DNA from: Patescibacteria group bacterium
Lineage (GTDB): Bacteria; Patescibacteriota; Saccharimonadia; Saccharimonadales; Saccharimonadaceae
Assembly: GCA_004322265.1 (NCBI GenBank)
Contig: SCSZ01000022.1
Span: 1 to 62,682, forward strand
Length of the DNA: 62,682 nt
Direction of reading: 5' to 3'
Below, in pieces: positions 43,433 to 51,785 of this stretch. Below the pieces are notes generated by a model. It saw only the letters and a list, made by a program, of their open reading frames with translations, did not search any database and had not been told where the DNA came from. The position numbers and the translations under genes were made by a program. Position 1 is the first letter of the stretch; each line of letters starts with the position of its first letter.

Positions 43433-43753
43433 ATGACTACAGCACAAACATTAATTGGGTGCGTTGACAGCGCAACAGAAGTACTCGGAGACAAGTGGAC
43501 ACCACAGCTGTTACGATTCTTTATTAACGAAAAAACTGTTCGCTTCTGCCAATTACAGGATCTGACGGAAGGTATCAATCCTCGTACCCTTTCAGCACGT
43601 CTTACTCATCTTGAGGAACAAGGTATCATCGTAAAAAGCGCAACAAGTTCGTCAAGATGCGAATATAGCCTGACGGACAAGGGCTACGACCTACTGCCAG
43701 TGTTGCAAAACATGCAAGCATGGAGCGATAAATACGCCCCAGCGGCAGTCTAG
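43433..43753 (+). CDS. HxlR-family transcriptional regulator
   Basis: The 106-residue winged-helix protein has the HxlR signature: an early Cys ('LIGCVDSATEVLGDKWTPQLLRFF'), 'FCQLQDLTEGINPRTLSARLTHLEEQGII' as recognition helix and wing, and 'YSLTDKGYDLLPVLQNMQAW' as the C-terminal dimer helix. The family often senses electrophiles or oxidants through the Cys. The start is the ATG at 43433, because the ATG at 43415 lies in the promoter. The best target candidates are its own promoter and the divergent or downstream transport genes. Confidence 0.9.
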   Translation: MTTAQTLIGCVDSATEVLGDKWTPQLLRFFINEKTVRFCQLQDLTEGINPRTLSARLTHLEEQGIIVKSATSSSRCEYSLTDKGYDLLPVLQNMQAWSDKYAPAAV

Positions 43754-43793
43754 ATTTCAGTATTCTCTCAGCTTAGAGTTATATTATAGATAT

Positions 43794-44468
43794 ATGAGAG
43801 TTTTAATTATCGAAGACGAACACAAAATTGCTGGTGCCCTTAAAAAGGCGCTGGAACAAGAGAGCTACGCTGTTGACGTATCTTATGACGGTGATGACGG
43901 ATACGCCATGGCCACAACTGAGCCCTATGACGTCGCCATTATTGACCGCATGATCCCAGGGGAATACGATGGACTCGCCATTGTAAAGGCAATGCGTGAA
44001 GCCAAAATTCATACTCCAGTGTTACTACTGACTGCTATGAGTAACGTTCGCGACCGCACAAAGGGTCTTGATAGCGGCGCAGATGACTATCTGATTAAAC
44101 CATTTGCGCTCGAGGAATTACTTGCTCGCGTTCGTGCACTGCTTCGTCGCCCCGTTGAACAACAGTCAACACTCCTTACGGTAGGTGATCTGACACTCGA
44201 CACACTTAGCTACGTCGTGAAACGAGGTAACGATGAGATTAGCCTTACGAGTAAGGAGTTTGCGCTTCTCGAATATCTGATGCGTAACTCAGGACGACCG
44301 ATTAGCAAGGACGTTATCATTAGCCACGTATGGGATTATGATTCTGATATTTTGCCTAACACTGTCGAGGTATATATTAAGTACCTCCGTACCAAGATTG
44401 ATGCTCCTTATAAGACGGATATGATTCATACTATCCGTGGTTTTGGCTACAAACTAGAGGCAAAATAG
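43794..44468 (+). CDS. OmpR-family response regulator
   Basis: The 224-residue protein has a receiver domain ('MRVLIIEDEHKIAGALKKAL', phospho-Asp in 'YDVAIIDRMIPGEYDGL', Lys in 'GADDYLIKPFALEELLARV') and a winged-helix DNA-binding domain ('LTSKEFALLEYLMRNSGRPI', 'VEVYIKYLRTKI', 'IRGFGYKLE'). It directly precedes its histidine kinase (no gap) and an ABC exporter operon, which it probably controls. TATTAT at 43782-43787 lies 6 bp before the ATG. Confidence 0.95.
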   Translation: MRVLIIEDEHKIAGALKKALEQESYAVDVSYDGDDGYAMATTEPYDVAIIDRMIPGEYDGLAIVKAMREAKIHTPVLLLTAMSNVRDRTKGLDSGADDYLIKPFALEELLARVRALLRRPVEQQSTLLTVGDLTLDTLSYVVKRGNDEISLTSKEFALLEYLMRNSGRPISKDVIISHVWDYDSDILPNTVEVYIKYLRTKIDAPYKTDMIHTIRGFGYKLEAK

Positions 44469-45467
44469 ATGTTTCAATCGGCAACGCTAAAGCTAACAGG
44501 CTGGTACCTGTTGATACTGATGACTATTAGTATCCTCTTTAGTGGTGCGATTTTTGAGGTTACGACTAACGAAGTCAGTTCGCGCCTAGAACGGTTTGAG
44601 CATAACTTACAAATAGCTCCCGTGTCGCCTCAACAGCCGATTGACGTTCTAAGAGCAAACGAAATTAGTGTTGCATCACAGAATATTATCACCGGGCTTA
44701 TAGTAACCAATCTGGTAGTCCTAATACTTGGTGGGGGACTGAGCTATCTGCTTGCGCGTTTAACACTTCGTCCAATCAAGGAAATGCACGAGGCGCAATC
44801 GCGCTTCACTAGTGATGCAAGCCATGAGCTTCGAACACCGCTCGCTGCCATGAAAACTGAAATCGAAGTAGCGCTCCGAGATAAATCAGCCACTAAAAAA
44901 GACCTTGAGGTTATTATGAAAAGTAATCTAGAAGAAGTCGACAAATTGACCAACCTCTCACAAATGCTTCTCAACCTCTCTCGACTTGACCACGACAAGC
45001 TAAAATCAACACTAGTAAATCTGAAAGCTGTTACCTCCGATGTTATTCGTCGCCACAACGTACCATCTGGACGTATTCACGTAAAGGCATCCCAAAAGCC
45101 GACAGTTTTCGCTAACGAACCTGCTCTTGTCGAGTTGGTATCAATCCTCGTCGATAATGCATTAAAATACAGTCCGTCTGATTCTTTGATTGTCATTAAC
45201 ATATCTTCGCGTGGAGATAGTACAAGCTTTGAAATTATTAATACCGGTGATGGTATCGACGAGAAGAAACTGCCGTATATCTTTGATCGTTTCTATCGTG
45301 CGGATACCTCGAGAACAAATCGGGTTGGTTATGGACTCGGCCTTTCACTTGCAAAAAAAATTGTCGAACTTTCACAGGGTGAACTCTCCGTAACAAGTAC
45401 TCCTGGACAATCGACAATATTTACCGTATTGTTGCCTAGTTTTCAGCCGCGTTCAAGCAAAAACTAA
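44469..45467 (+). CDS. Sensor histidine kinase
   Basis: The 332-residue kinase has two membrane helices (about 8-28 and 73-97) around a short extracytoplasmic loop of some 45 residues, then the H-box 'TSDASHELRTPLAAMKTEIE', N-box 'LVDNALKYSPS', 'NTGDGIDEKKLPYIFDRFYR' and G-box 'GYGLGLSLAKKIV'. No HAMP domain is obvious. The small sensor loop suggests sensing within the membrane or through the adjacent ABC transporter. It starts right after the regulator's stop codon. Confidence 0.95.
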   Translation: MFQSATLKLTGWYLLILMTISILFSGAIFEVTTNEVSSRLERFEHNLQIAPVSPQQPIDVLRANEISVASQNIITGLIVTNLVVLILGGGLSYLLARLTLRPIKEMHEAQSRFTSDASHELRTPLAAMKTEIEVALRDKSATKKDLEVIMKSNLEEVDKLTNLSQMLLNLSRLDHDKLKSTLVNLKAVTSDVIRRHNVPSGRIHVKASQKPTVFANEPALVELVSILVDNALKYSPSDSLIVINISSRGDSTSFEIINTGDGIDEKKLPYIFDRFYRADTSRTNRVGYGLGLSLAKKIVELSQGELSVTSTPGQSTIFTVLLPSFQPRSSKN

Positions 45468-45523
45468 GATACTCTCTATATAGTGCGCCTTATATAAGCA
45501 CATAAATAAGGAGCTAAATCTAG

Positions 45524-46894
45524 ATGAACGTTGTAACAAGAGGAATTAAAAATGCACTAAGAAGTCCTATTAGAAGTGGTGCGATTATTTTAATGCTAGC
45601 GATTAGTATTGGGCTCGTCCTAGCAATGTTGGTCGCTAGAAGCAGCGTAGAGGCTAAAATCAATTCAGTAAAAGCAACGTCTGGAACGCTGGTTACAATT
45701 AGTCCCGCGGGAGTTAACGGCTTCGCAGGTGGTGGTAATCCACTAACAAGCGACCAGGTAGCTAAGATTTCGACAACCGCACATATTACCAGTAGCGTAT
45801 CGAGTCTCAGTGATCAATTGGGCACTAGTGATACGAACCTTACGTCCTCACTTGAACTTGGCAGTTTTGGTGCCAGACAACAGCGTTTTGATAGTAGTAG
45901 TGCCCCGAGTTTGCCCGCAGGAGACACGACAGGGTCAACTGATACAGCACGTCCCGCACCGACACCACGCATTAGTGTTACTGGGACAACTGACCCAAAC
46001 TCAGTATCCGCAACTGGTGGAACACTGACAATCTCAAGTGGGGCGAGTATTGATGGGTCAAGCTCAAGTAATGTCGCACTCGTTGGCACAGACCTCGCGA
46101 CCAAGAATAGTCTGAAAGTTGGCAGTACATTCACAGCATACGGCCAAACCATCACCGTTAGTGGCATCTTCTCAAGCGGTAATACATTCCTTGATAGTGG
46201 AATCATCATGCCCCTCAAGACAGTTCAGACACTCACAAGCCAAGCAGGTGCCGTCTCAAGTGTTAAGGCAACCGTTGATAGTAGCGATAATGTTAGCTCT
46301 ACTGTCAGTGCATTAAAGACAAGCCTTGGGAGTGCCGCAGACATTACATCCGAAGCAGAGCAAGCAGCTGCCAGCGTATCATCGCTGCAAAGTATTTCAA
46401 GCTTGGCACTTGCAGGCGTTATCGGTGCAACTATCGCGGGGGCGATCATAGTTCTACTCGCAATGATCATGGTCGTCCGCGAACGTCGCCGCGAAATCGG
46501 CGTCATCAAGGCGATTGGAGGCACGAACAGCAAGGTTATCGTGCAGTTTATGAGTGAAGCCTTAACGTTAACCATCATTGGGGCAATCGTCGGCCTGGGA
46601 TTAGGCGTGCTCGTCAGCGGACCTATGACAACTTCTCTCGTTCAAAATAGTCAATCAAATACGTCATCAACAACTGACGCAACTGGACCAAGAGGTGGCG
46701 CTGGATTCGTGAGGGCATTTAGAGGAGGCATTAACCAAATTGGTTCGAACCTGACACAGGTAACCGCATCTGTTACCCCGCAAACGTTCCTTATCGCCGG
46801 TGGCCTGACATTACTGATCGCCATTATTGGTAGTGCCATCCCGGCTTGGTTTATTGCTCGCGTTCGCCCAGCAGAAGTATTAAGGACAGAATAA
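45524..46894 (+). CDS. MacB/FtsX-type ABC transporter permease
   Basis: The 456-residue protein has one N-terminal helix ('GAIILMLAISIGLVLAMLVA'), a large extracytoplasmic MacB_PCD domain (about 40-290) rich in Ser/Thr, and three C-terminal FtsX helices including the coupling motif 'VVRERRREIGVIKAIGGTNSKVI'. A Gly/Asn/Thr-rich loop lies between the last two helices. It should work with the ATPase encoded 9 bp downstream as a mechanotransmitter or lipoprotein/peptide exporter. Shine-Dalgarno AAGGAG. Confidence 0.92.
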   Translation: MNVVTRGIKNALRSPIRSGAIILMLAISIGLVLAMLVARSSVEAKINSVKATSGTLVTISPAGVNGFAGGGNPLTSDQVAKISTTAHITSSVSSLSDQLGTSDTNLTSSLELGSFGARQQRFDSSSAPSLPAGDTTGSTDTARPAPTPRISVTGTTDPNSVSATGGTLTISSGASIDGSSSSNVALVGTDLATKNSLKVGSTFTAYGQTITVSGIFSSGNTFLDSGIIMPLKTVQTLTSQAGAVSSVKATVDSSDNVSSTVSALKTSLGSAADITSEAEQAAASVSSLQSISSLALAGVIGATIAGAIIVLLAMIMVVRERRREIGVIKAIGGTNSKVIVQFMSEALTLTIIGAIVGLGLGVLVSGPMTTSLVQNSQSNTSSTTDATGPRGGAGFVRAFRGGINQIGSNLTQVTASVTPQTFLIAGGLTLLIAIIGSAIPAWFIARVRPAEVLRTE

Positions 46895-46903
46895 GGAGTA
46901 TAT

Positions 46904-47575
46904 ATGTTAGTAGTTAAAAACCTCACCAAATCATTCAATAGCCCAAGTGGCAAAGTAACAGCGCTAAATGACGTTAGTCTTAGTATCAAAACAGGCGAGT
47001 TCGCCAGCATCATCGGCAAATCGGGAAGTGGCAAAAGCACCCTCCTAAGCATGCTCGGCGCTCTCGACGTACCAACGAGTGGTAGTATCGACGTCGATGA
47101 CATTGATATCGCAAAGTTGTCCGAGCATAAACAGACCTCCTATCGCGCCAAACAGATCGGTTTCGTGTTTCAGCATTATAACCTGATCCCAAACTTGTCC
47201 GCCTTACAGAATGTCATGCTCGCATTAGAGTTCGGCGGTACACCGGCAAGGCTTCGTAAAGGCCGTGCAGCACAGTTGCTAAGCGATGTCGGCATTGATG
47301 AAGACCAGCAAATGCGAAAGCCTTCACGTCTCAGTGGTGGACAGCAGCAACGTGTTGCTATCGCCCGAGCACTTGCAAATCACCCAGCAATCATTCTAGC
47401 TGATGAACCGACTGGGAACCTTGATAGCGAGACGGGCCAAAAGATATTCGATCTGTTACATGACCTATCACGCAGCGAAAACACGACAATTATTGCGGTA
47501 ACTCATGATATGGACATTGCGGGTAAAACCGATCGGACTTTTATTCTAAAGGATGGAAAAATTACAACAAAATAA
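46904..47575 (+). CDS. ABC transporter ATP-binding protein (LolD/MacB type)
   Basis: The 223-residue ATPase has Walker A 'IIGKSGSGKSTLLSMLGALD', the family's 'IGFVFQHYNLIPNLSALQNV', the ABC signature 'SRLSGGQQQRVAIARALANH', Walker B 'IILADEPTGNLD' and the H-loop 'IIAVTHDMDIA'. It pairs with the preceding permease. The RR-HK-permease-ATPase order is that of regulated envelope-stress or antimicrobial-export modules. Confidence 0.95.
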   Translation: MLVVKNLTKSFNSPSGKVTALNDVSLSIKTGEFASIIGKSGSGKSTLLSMLGALDVPTSGSIDVDDIDIAKLSEHKQTSYRAKQIGFVFQHYNLIPNLSALQNVMLALEFGGTPARLRKGRAAQLLSDVGIDEDQQMRKPSRLSGGQQQRVAIARALANHPAIILADEPTGNLDSETGQKIFDLLHDLSRSENTTIIAVTHDMDIAGKTDRTFILKDGKITTK

Positions 47576-47624
47576 TGCTTATGTCTCAGCATTCGTTCAG
47601 CATGCAGGACCATACTGAATTTAG

Positions 47625-47637
47625 TAGCAATGCTACA
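47625..47637. promoter_or_regulatory. Small palindrome before the Gre-like gene
   Basis: GTAGCA-A-TGCTAC is a perfect 6-bp inverted repeat about 33 bp upstream of the Gre-like start. It may be an operator. The 95 bp between the ABC ATPase and this gene hold nothing else that I recognise. Confidence 0.3.
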
Positions 47638-47670
47638 ACGAACATAAGTACACGAAAAGGAGGATTCACT

Positions 47671-48147
47671 ATGAACACCGCCACCAAAGAAAAAACACTT
47701 CTACTCAGTAAACGAGGTATGAAGGAGTTGAAACGTTCAATTGCCAGCCTGACACACGACCGCCAAAAGGCAATCCAAGAACTACATGAACTCGATAAAA
47801 TGAGCGATCGTGATACACGTTTGAACCATCTAGAAAAGCTTGCCCGACTCGACATCATCGAATCACAGCTTCAAGACAAGGAGCTTGCCCTCAAGTCTGC
47901 AAGGTTGATCCCAACCAGACGTGCTCGTATGCAAGTTGCTATTGGTTCGGTTGTTGATCTGATTGATACCCAAGGTCGGATCTTCCGCTATATGCTCGTT
48001 GATAGTATCGAGGCTAACCCGAGCGATGGGCGAATATCAATTGCAAGTCCACTCGGTCAAAACCTTCTTGGTAAAACCGTCCGCGACGTCATTGAATGGT
48101 CGGCCGGCCTTAAGCCAAATCGTCTTCAGCTGGTCAGCATCTCATAA
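47671..48147 (+). CDS. GreA/GreB-like transcription elongation factor family protein
   Basis: The 158-residue protein has an N-terminal coiled coil ('LLLSKRGMKELKRSIASLTH' to about residue 75) and a C-terminal FKBP-like domain ('AIGSVVDLIDTQGRIFRYML', 'ISIASPLGQNLLGKTVRDVIEW'). This is the GreA/GreB layout that reactivates backtracked RNA polymerase. The acidic tip residues are not obvious ('LDKMSDRDTRL' may supply them), so it could be a regulatory Gre paralogue. The ATG at 47671 has a perfect AAAGGAGG; a frame opening at 47575 is unlikely to be used. Confidence 0.8.
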   Translation: MNTATKEKTLLLSKRGMKELKRSIASLTHDRQKAIQELHELDKMSDRDTRLNHLEKLARLDIIESQLQDKELALKSARLIPTRRARMQVAIGSVVDLIDTQGRIFRYMLVDSIEANPSDGRISIASPLGQNLLGKTVRDVIEWSAGLKPNRLQLVSIS

Positions 48148-48209
48148 CATCCTTCTAAGCTAGACGTTACTCCACTCATGGCTTATTATTGTAGTAACGT
48201 ACAACAACT

Positions 48210-49916
48210 TTGGAGGATACCGAAATCGCACAACATAAATCAGCGCACGAACATGCCTCGGGCTTTACGGACAGACAAAAGAAAATAGCATTAACAGTCG
48301 TTGCAGCAGCATTCATTATGGATCTGCTAGATTCAACGATTGTTAATATTGCCATTCCTGCGATCCAAACAAATCTGCATGCCAGTTTTGCCTCAATTCA
48401 ATGGCTTGTTGCGGGATACCTACTAGCATTTGCGACCTTCCTGATTACCGGTGGACGCATGGGCGACGTCTTTGGTTACAAAAAGATCTTTATGATTGGT
48501 GTAGGTGGTTTCACAGTAGCATCACTCCTAAGCGGCCTGGCATGGAGTCCTGAGATTTTGATCTTTACTCGAGTACTACAGGGAGCCTCGGCAGCCATGA
48601 TGGTACCGCAGGTTATGTCGATGATGCAGATTATGTACAAGCCGAGCGAGAGAGGCGCAATTAACGGATTATTTGGTGCGCTTGGTGGGCTGTCGGCCTC
48701 ACTCGGGCCGGTCATTGGTGGGTTACTGATCCAAGCTAATCTATTCGGCCTTGATTGGCGTCCAATTTTCTTTATCAACGTACCAGTTGGTATCGTCGCA
48801 CTAATTCTGGCTTCTCGTTTCTTGCCTGAGGGTAAATCACCACACCCACTCAAGCTCGACATTATCGGTACAGTCCTCGTTGTTTTGACACTAAGCCTTC
48901 TTGTCTACCCATTGATTCAGGGGCGAGAACTAGATTGGCCAATCTGGACATTTGTCATGCTGGTCGCAGCAATTCCAGCCTTTGTTATATTCATTTGGTC
49001 TCAGCGTCGTAAGGACCGCAAAGATGGTTCAGCGCTTGTGCAGCCATCTCTGTTTAGAGTTAAATCGTTTGGCTCAGGACTCGTCATCAACCTTATCTTC
49101 CAGGTTGCGATGGCTGGATTCTTCCTGACATTTGGTATATTCACACAAATTGGACTTGGTTTTAGTGCAATTCATGCAGCCCTCACGGGTCTACCACTTG
49201 CAATTGGTATTACCTTCACGATGACGGTCCTGGGTAGGGCATTAATCCCTCGACTTGGTAGAAAAGCAATCATGATCGGCGCAGCAGGCATGGCTGCGGG
49301 AATGGGCATTCTAATCTGGCTTGTCTTTGCAATTGGCGTTGATATCAATAGTTGGCAAATTGCTCCTGGACTATTTGTTATGGGAATTGGTATGGGCTTT
49401 TTGTTTGGTGCCCTTTATACTGCCGTTCTTAACGGGGTTGATACCAAGCATGCTGGATCAGCATCGGGGACACTCAACGCAGTCCAGCAGGTAGGTGGAG
49501 CGATCGGTATCGCAATTGTTGGTGTTATTTACTTCGGTCAGTTATCAACCGGCAGCGCTATTCACTTTGATGAAGTCAAACCCCAAATTCAGTCCCAACT
49601 AGCCGCAGCCCACGTACCCGAAGCAGCACAGACAGCAATTGTAGACGGTGTAAAAAACTGTTTTGTTGATCGTTCCAAGGAAAAGGACTCAACAATCGTG
49701 CCTGCAAGCTGTCAAACACTTGCAAATACACCTGGTGGATCAGCTCAAATCACGACAATCATTACCGATGGCGTCAAAAAGGCAAATGCAACCAACTTCC
49801 AATACGCGTTCAGGTCAGCGATTATCTTTGAGGTGATTATTGTTGCCACGACTATTTGTCTTAGTTTCTTGTTGCCCAAAAAATTTCACCATGACGATAC
49901 AATTGTAGGAGCTTAG
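48210..49916 (+). CDS. MFS drug-efflux transporter, DHA2 (EmrB/QacA) family
   Basis: The protein has 14 predicted membrane helices and the DHA2 motifs: 'FIMDLLDSTIVNIAIPAIQ' (motif D1), 'AGYLLAFATFLITGGRMGDVFGYKK' (motif A), 'RVLQGASAAMMVPQV' (motif B) and 'GALGGLSASLGPVIGGLL' (motif C). A 60-residue loop with two Cys lies near the C-terminus. The start is uncertain: TTG at 48210 overlaps a GGAGG Shine-Dalgarno (48212-48216), while the best-spaced codon after it is ATC at 48225. No other in-frame ATG occurs before helix 1. Confidence 0.92.
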   Translation: MEDTEIAQHKSAHEHASGFTDRQKKIALTVVAAAFIMDLLDSTIVNIAIPAIQTNLHASFASIQWLVAGYLLAFATFLITGGRMGDVFGYKKIFMIGVGGFTVASLLSGLAWSPEILIFTRVLQGASAAMMVPQVMSMMQIMYKPSERGAINGLFGALGGLSASLGPVIGGLLIQANLFGLDWRPIFFINVPVGIVALILASRFLPEGKSPHPLKLDIIGTVLVVLTLSLLVYPLIQGRELDWPIWTFVMLVAAIPAFVIFIWSQRRKDRKDGSALVQPSLFRVKSFGSGLVINLIFQVAMAGFFLTFGIFTQIGLGFSAIHAALTGLPLAIGITFTMTVLGRALIPRLGRKAIMIGAAGMAAGMGILIWLVFAIGVDINSWQIAPGLFVMGIGMGFLFGALYTAVLNGVDTKHAGSASGTLNAVQQVGGAIGIAIVGVIYFGQLSTGSAIHFDEVKPQIQSQLAAAHVPEAAQTAIVDGVKNCFVDRSKEKDSTIVPASCQTLANTPGGSAQITTIITDGVKKANATNFQYAFRSAIIFEVIIVATTICLSFLLPKKFHHDDTIVGA

Positions 49917-49917
49917 C

Positions 49918-50577
49918 ATGAAGTACGTTTATGAGTCTGACACCGAGCCGGTCATCAATTACCTCGTCGAAACAATCAATGAGCGTCTCGTGGCAGGTAA
50001 TAAAGTCCTTTGGATATTATCCGGTGGTTCAGGTGGTAAGGTATGCGCAGAGGTCTCAAAGCGACTAACCGGTGATCTCTCAAACCTCATTACAACACTC
50101 AGCGACGAAAGATACGTCCCACTGGGTGATCCCGATGAGAACTGGAAACAGTTGATTGATTTTGGCTTCACAGTACCCGGAGCAACGACCTACCGACCAA
50201 TACAGGGCAAAGATCGCGAGACAACAACAGCAGAGTTCGGTGCATGGGTAGAGAAGCAATTTTCACTTGCCGACTACAAAGTTGGCCTATTCGGCATGGG
50301 CACGGATGGCCATACGGCGGGTATTAAGCCAGGCACGTCCGCTGTCGACGCCACCGGATGGGCAACCGCGTTTACCGGTAACGACTTCGAACGTATTACC
50401 ATCACCTTTGACGCAATCAAGCAACTTGACGAAGTAGTCGTTCAGGCAATGGGCGCTGACAAAACCGCTATTCTTGACTCACTTCTTCATGAAGATATAG
50501 AGATCAAAGTCCAGCCGGCTCAAGTACTAAAGTCAGTTGCAAAAAGCACAATATTTACGGATTATAAGGAGGCTTAG
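49918..50577 (+). CDS. pgl: 6-phosphogluconolactonase
   Basis: The 219-residue protein matches the SugarP_isomerase/DevB family: 'VLWILSGGSGGKVCAEVSKRL', 'TLSDERYVPLGDPDENWKQL', 'FGMGTDGHTAGIKPGTSAV' with the catalytic His, and 'ITITFDAIKQLDEVVVQAMG'. It hydrolyses 6-phosphogluconolactone to 6-phosphogluconate, the substrate of the Gnd encoded 2 bp downstream. No glucose-6-phosphate dehydrogenase gene is in the window. Shine-Dalgarno AGGAG. Confidence 0.88.
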   Translation: MKYVYESDTEPVINYLVETINERLVAGNKVLWILSGGSGGKVCAEVSKRLTGDLSNLITTLSDERYVPLGDPDENWKQLIDFGFTVPGATTYRPIQGKDRETTTAEFGAWVEKQFSLADYKVGLFGMGTDGHTAGIKPGTSAVDATGWATAFTGNDFERITITFDAIKQLDEVVVQAMGADKTAILDSLLHEDIEIKVQPAQVLKSVAKSTIFTDYKEA

Positions 50578-50579
50578 CC

Positions 50580-51488
50580 ATGAAAATCGTAATCTCAGGA
50601 CTTGGACGAATGGGTGGACAAATCGCTCAAAAATTAGCAGAAGGTGGCCACGAAGTAATCGCCAATAATCGTAGTCGTGATCCAATCGACGAGGCTGTAA
50701 CGCATGGTGCAGTTGCCGCCTACGAAAAAACCGACGTAGTTGCCGCATTTGATGGCCAGCCTGTTGTTCTGTGGATCATGATTCCTGCCGATGTGATTGA
50801 GAGTGAGCTCGACGCTTGGCTCGAAATCCTACCAACTGGCAGTATCATTATTGACGGTGGTAACAGCGATTATCGTGGCGACAAAGCTCGCGCCGATAAA
50901 GTGCACGCTACCGGTAGCGTTTTACTCGATATTGGCACCAGTGGTGGTGTATGGGGTTATGAAAATGGCTTTTCGATGATGGTTGGCGGCGACCAGACTG
51001 CCTATGAGGCTATTTCTAGCGCCCTAGACACGCTTTCGGCTCCTCGGGGTGGACATCAGCACTTCAGCACGAGTGGCAGTGGGCACTACGTCAAAATGGT
51101 TCACAACGCGATTGAATATGGCATGATGGAAAGTCTTGCTGAGGGCTATCGTATGCTTAAGGAAGGTCCATATAGCGACATCGATTTAGCCAAGGCCGGG
51201 GATATCTGGCAGCAAAGTAGCGTCGTAACCTCATGGCTCAATGATTTGACTCGTCAGGCCCTGCACGAAAATCCGACGCTCGATGGCATTGAGGGAGTTG
51301 TCGCAGAGTCAGGTGAGGCACGTTGGACGCTCGAAACAGCCAAAGAGCTTGGTATTCCACTGCCTGCTATCCAGACTTCATTTGATGTACGCCTCGCCTC
51401 ACAAAACGGTGAAATTAGCTTCGCAACCAAACTACTCGCTGCCATGCGTAACAAGTTCGGCGGACACAACATTGACGGCAAACAATAA
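50580..51488 (+). CDS. gnd: 6-phosphogluconate dehydrogenase, short (about 300 aa) type
   Basis: The 302-residue protein has the Rossmann start 'MKIVISGLGRMGGQIAQKLA', 'IIDGGNSDYRGDKARA', the substrate motif 'DIGTSGGVWGYENGFSMMVG' and catalytic Lys/Asn in 'GSGHYVKMVHNAIEYGMM'. It is the short form without the second half of the 470-residue enzymes; short forms often prefer NAD+. It yields ribulose-5-phosphate and CO2. Shine-Dalgarno AAGGAGG; coupled with pgl. Confidence 0.93.
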   Translation: MKIVISGLGRMGGQIAQKLAEGGHEVIANNRSRDPIDEAVTHGAVAAYEKTDVVAAFDGQPVVLWIMIPADVIESELDAWLEILPTGSIIIDGGNSDYRGDKARADKVHATGSVLLDIGTSGGVWGYENGFSMMVGGDQTAYEAISSALDTLSAPRGGHQHFSTSGSGHYVKMVHNAIEYGMMESLAEGYRMLKEGPYSDIDLAKAGDIWQQSSVVTSWLNDLTRQALHENPTLDGIEGVVAESGEARWTLETAKELGIPLPAIQTSFDVRLASQNGEISFATKLLAAMRNKFGGHNIDGKQ

Positions 51489-51499
51489 ATATATTCTGC

Positions 51500-51515
51500 C
51501 AAGGTCCGTCCTTTG
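51500..51515 (-). repeat. Fragment of repeat B, inverted
   Basis: CAAGGTCCGTCCTTTG is the repeat B hairpin core on the minus strand with one change, keeping the loop TCCGT (ACGGA on the other strand). It lies 11 bp after gnd and 54 bp from the inverted full copy 3. Confidence 0.6.
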
Positions 51516-51549
51516 TAAAAATATTCGTCAATAATATCGACGTTCTAAT

Positions 51550-51604
51550 CTTGACATTCTCTCTAAACATTTTCTGCAGAGGACGGACCTTTGCTCAGCT
51601 AATT
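51550..51604 (+). repeat. Repeat B, copy 3 (55 bp)
   Basis: CTTGACATT (51550-51558), nine variable bases and then 37 bp (51568-51604) identical to copy 2. The spacing between the two conserved blocks is the same in both copies, so the unit is at least 55 bp. Confidence 0.8.
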
Positions 51605-51647
51605 CTTAGTTTTTAATTTATAGATTTATAATTATCACACATAACTA

Positions 51648-51673
51648 AAAGAGCTCTCGGATGAGGGCTCTTT
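51648..51673. terminator. Bidirectional terminator between gnd and the 83-aa gene
   Basis: AAAGAGC, then CTC-GGAT-GAG, then GCTCTTT form a near-perfect 10-bp stem with an A-rich 5' side and a T-rich 3' side, so it can stop transcription from either direction. Confidence 0.75.
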
Positions 51674-51689
51674 GCTTGCAGCATATCTA

Positions 51690-51771
51690 CGGGTGGCGCG
51701 AGGTGGGGCGGCACCCACTTCGAGTCTGGTAGTCCAGCGAGAAGCAGGGGCGGACCGAGCGACAGGACCCG
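51690..51771 (+). repeat. Repeat A, copy 2 (82 bp, variant)
   Basis: This copy has the same length and the same CGGGT/ACCCG ends as copies 1 and 3, with six substitutions (C to T near position 15, AA to GG near 21-22, A to T in the apical loop, and two T to C near the 3' stem). The CTTC/GAAG and CTGG/CCAG stems are unchanged. It ends 14 bp after the stop of the minus-strand 83-aa gene. Confidence 0.85.
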
Positions 51772-51785
51772 TCCAATTAAGGCTC

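Noticed and set aside
47575-47670. A longer N-terminus for the Gre-like protein from the ATG at 47575
   Set aside because: The extra 32 residues are not Gre-like, and a perfect AAAGGAGG lies just before the ATG at 47671.
51489-51785. A CRISPR array or insertion sequence built from the repeats after gnd
   Set aside because: The repeats are of two unrelated kinds, are not regularly spaced, have no spacers and no cas or transposase genes nearby.
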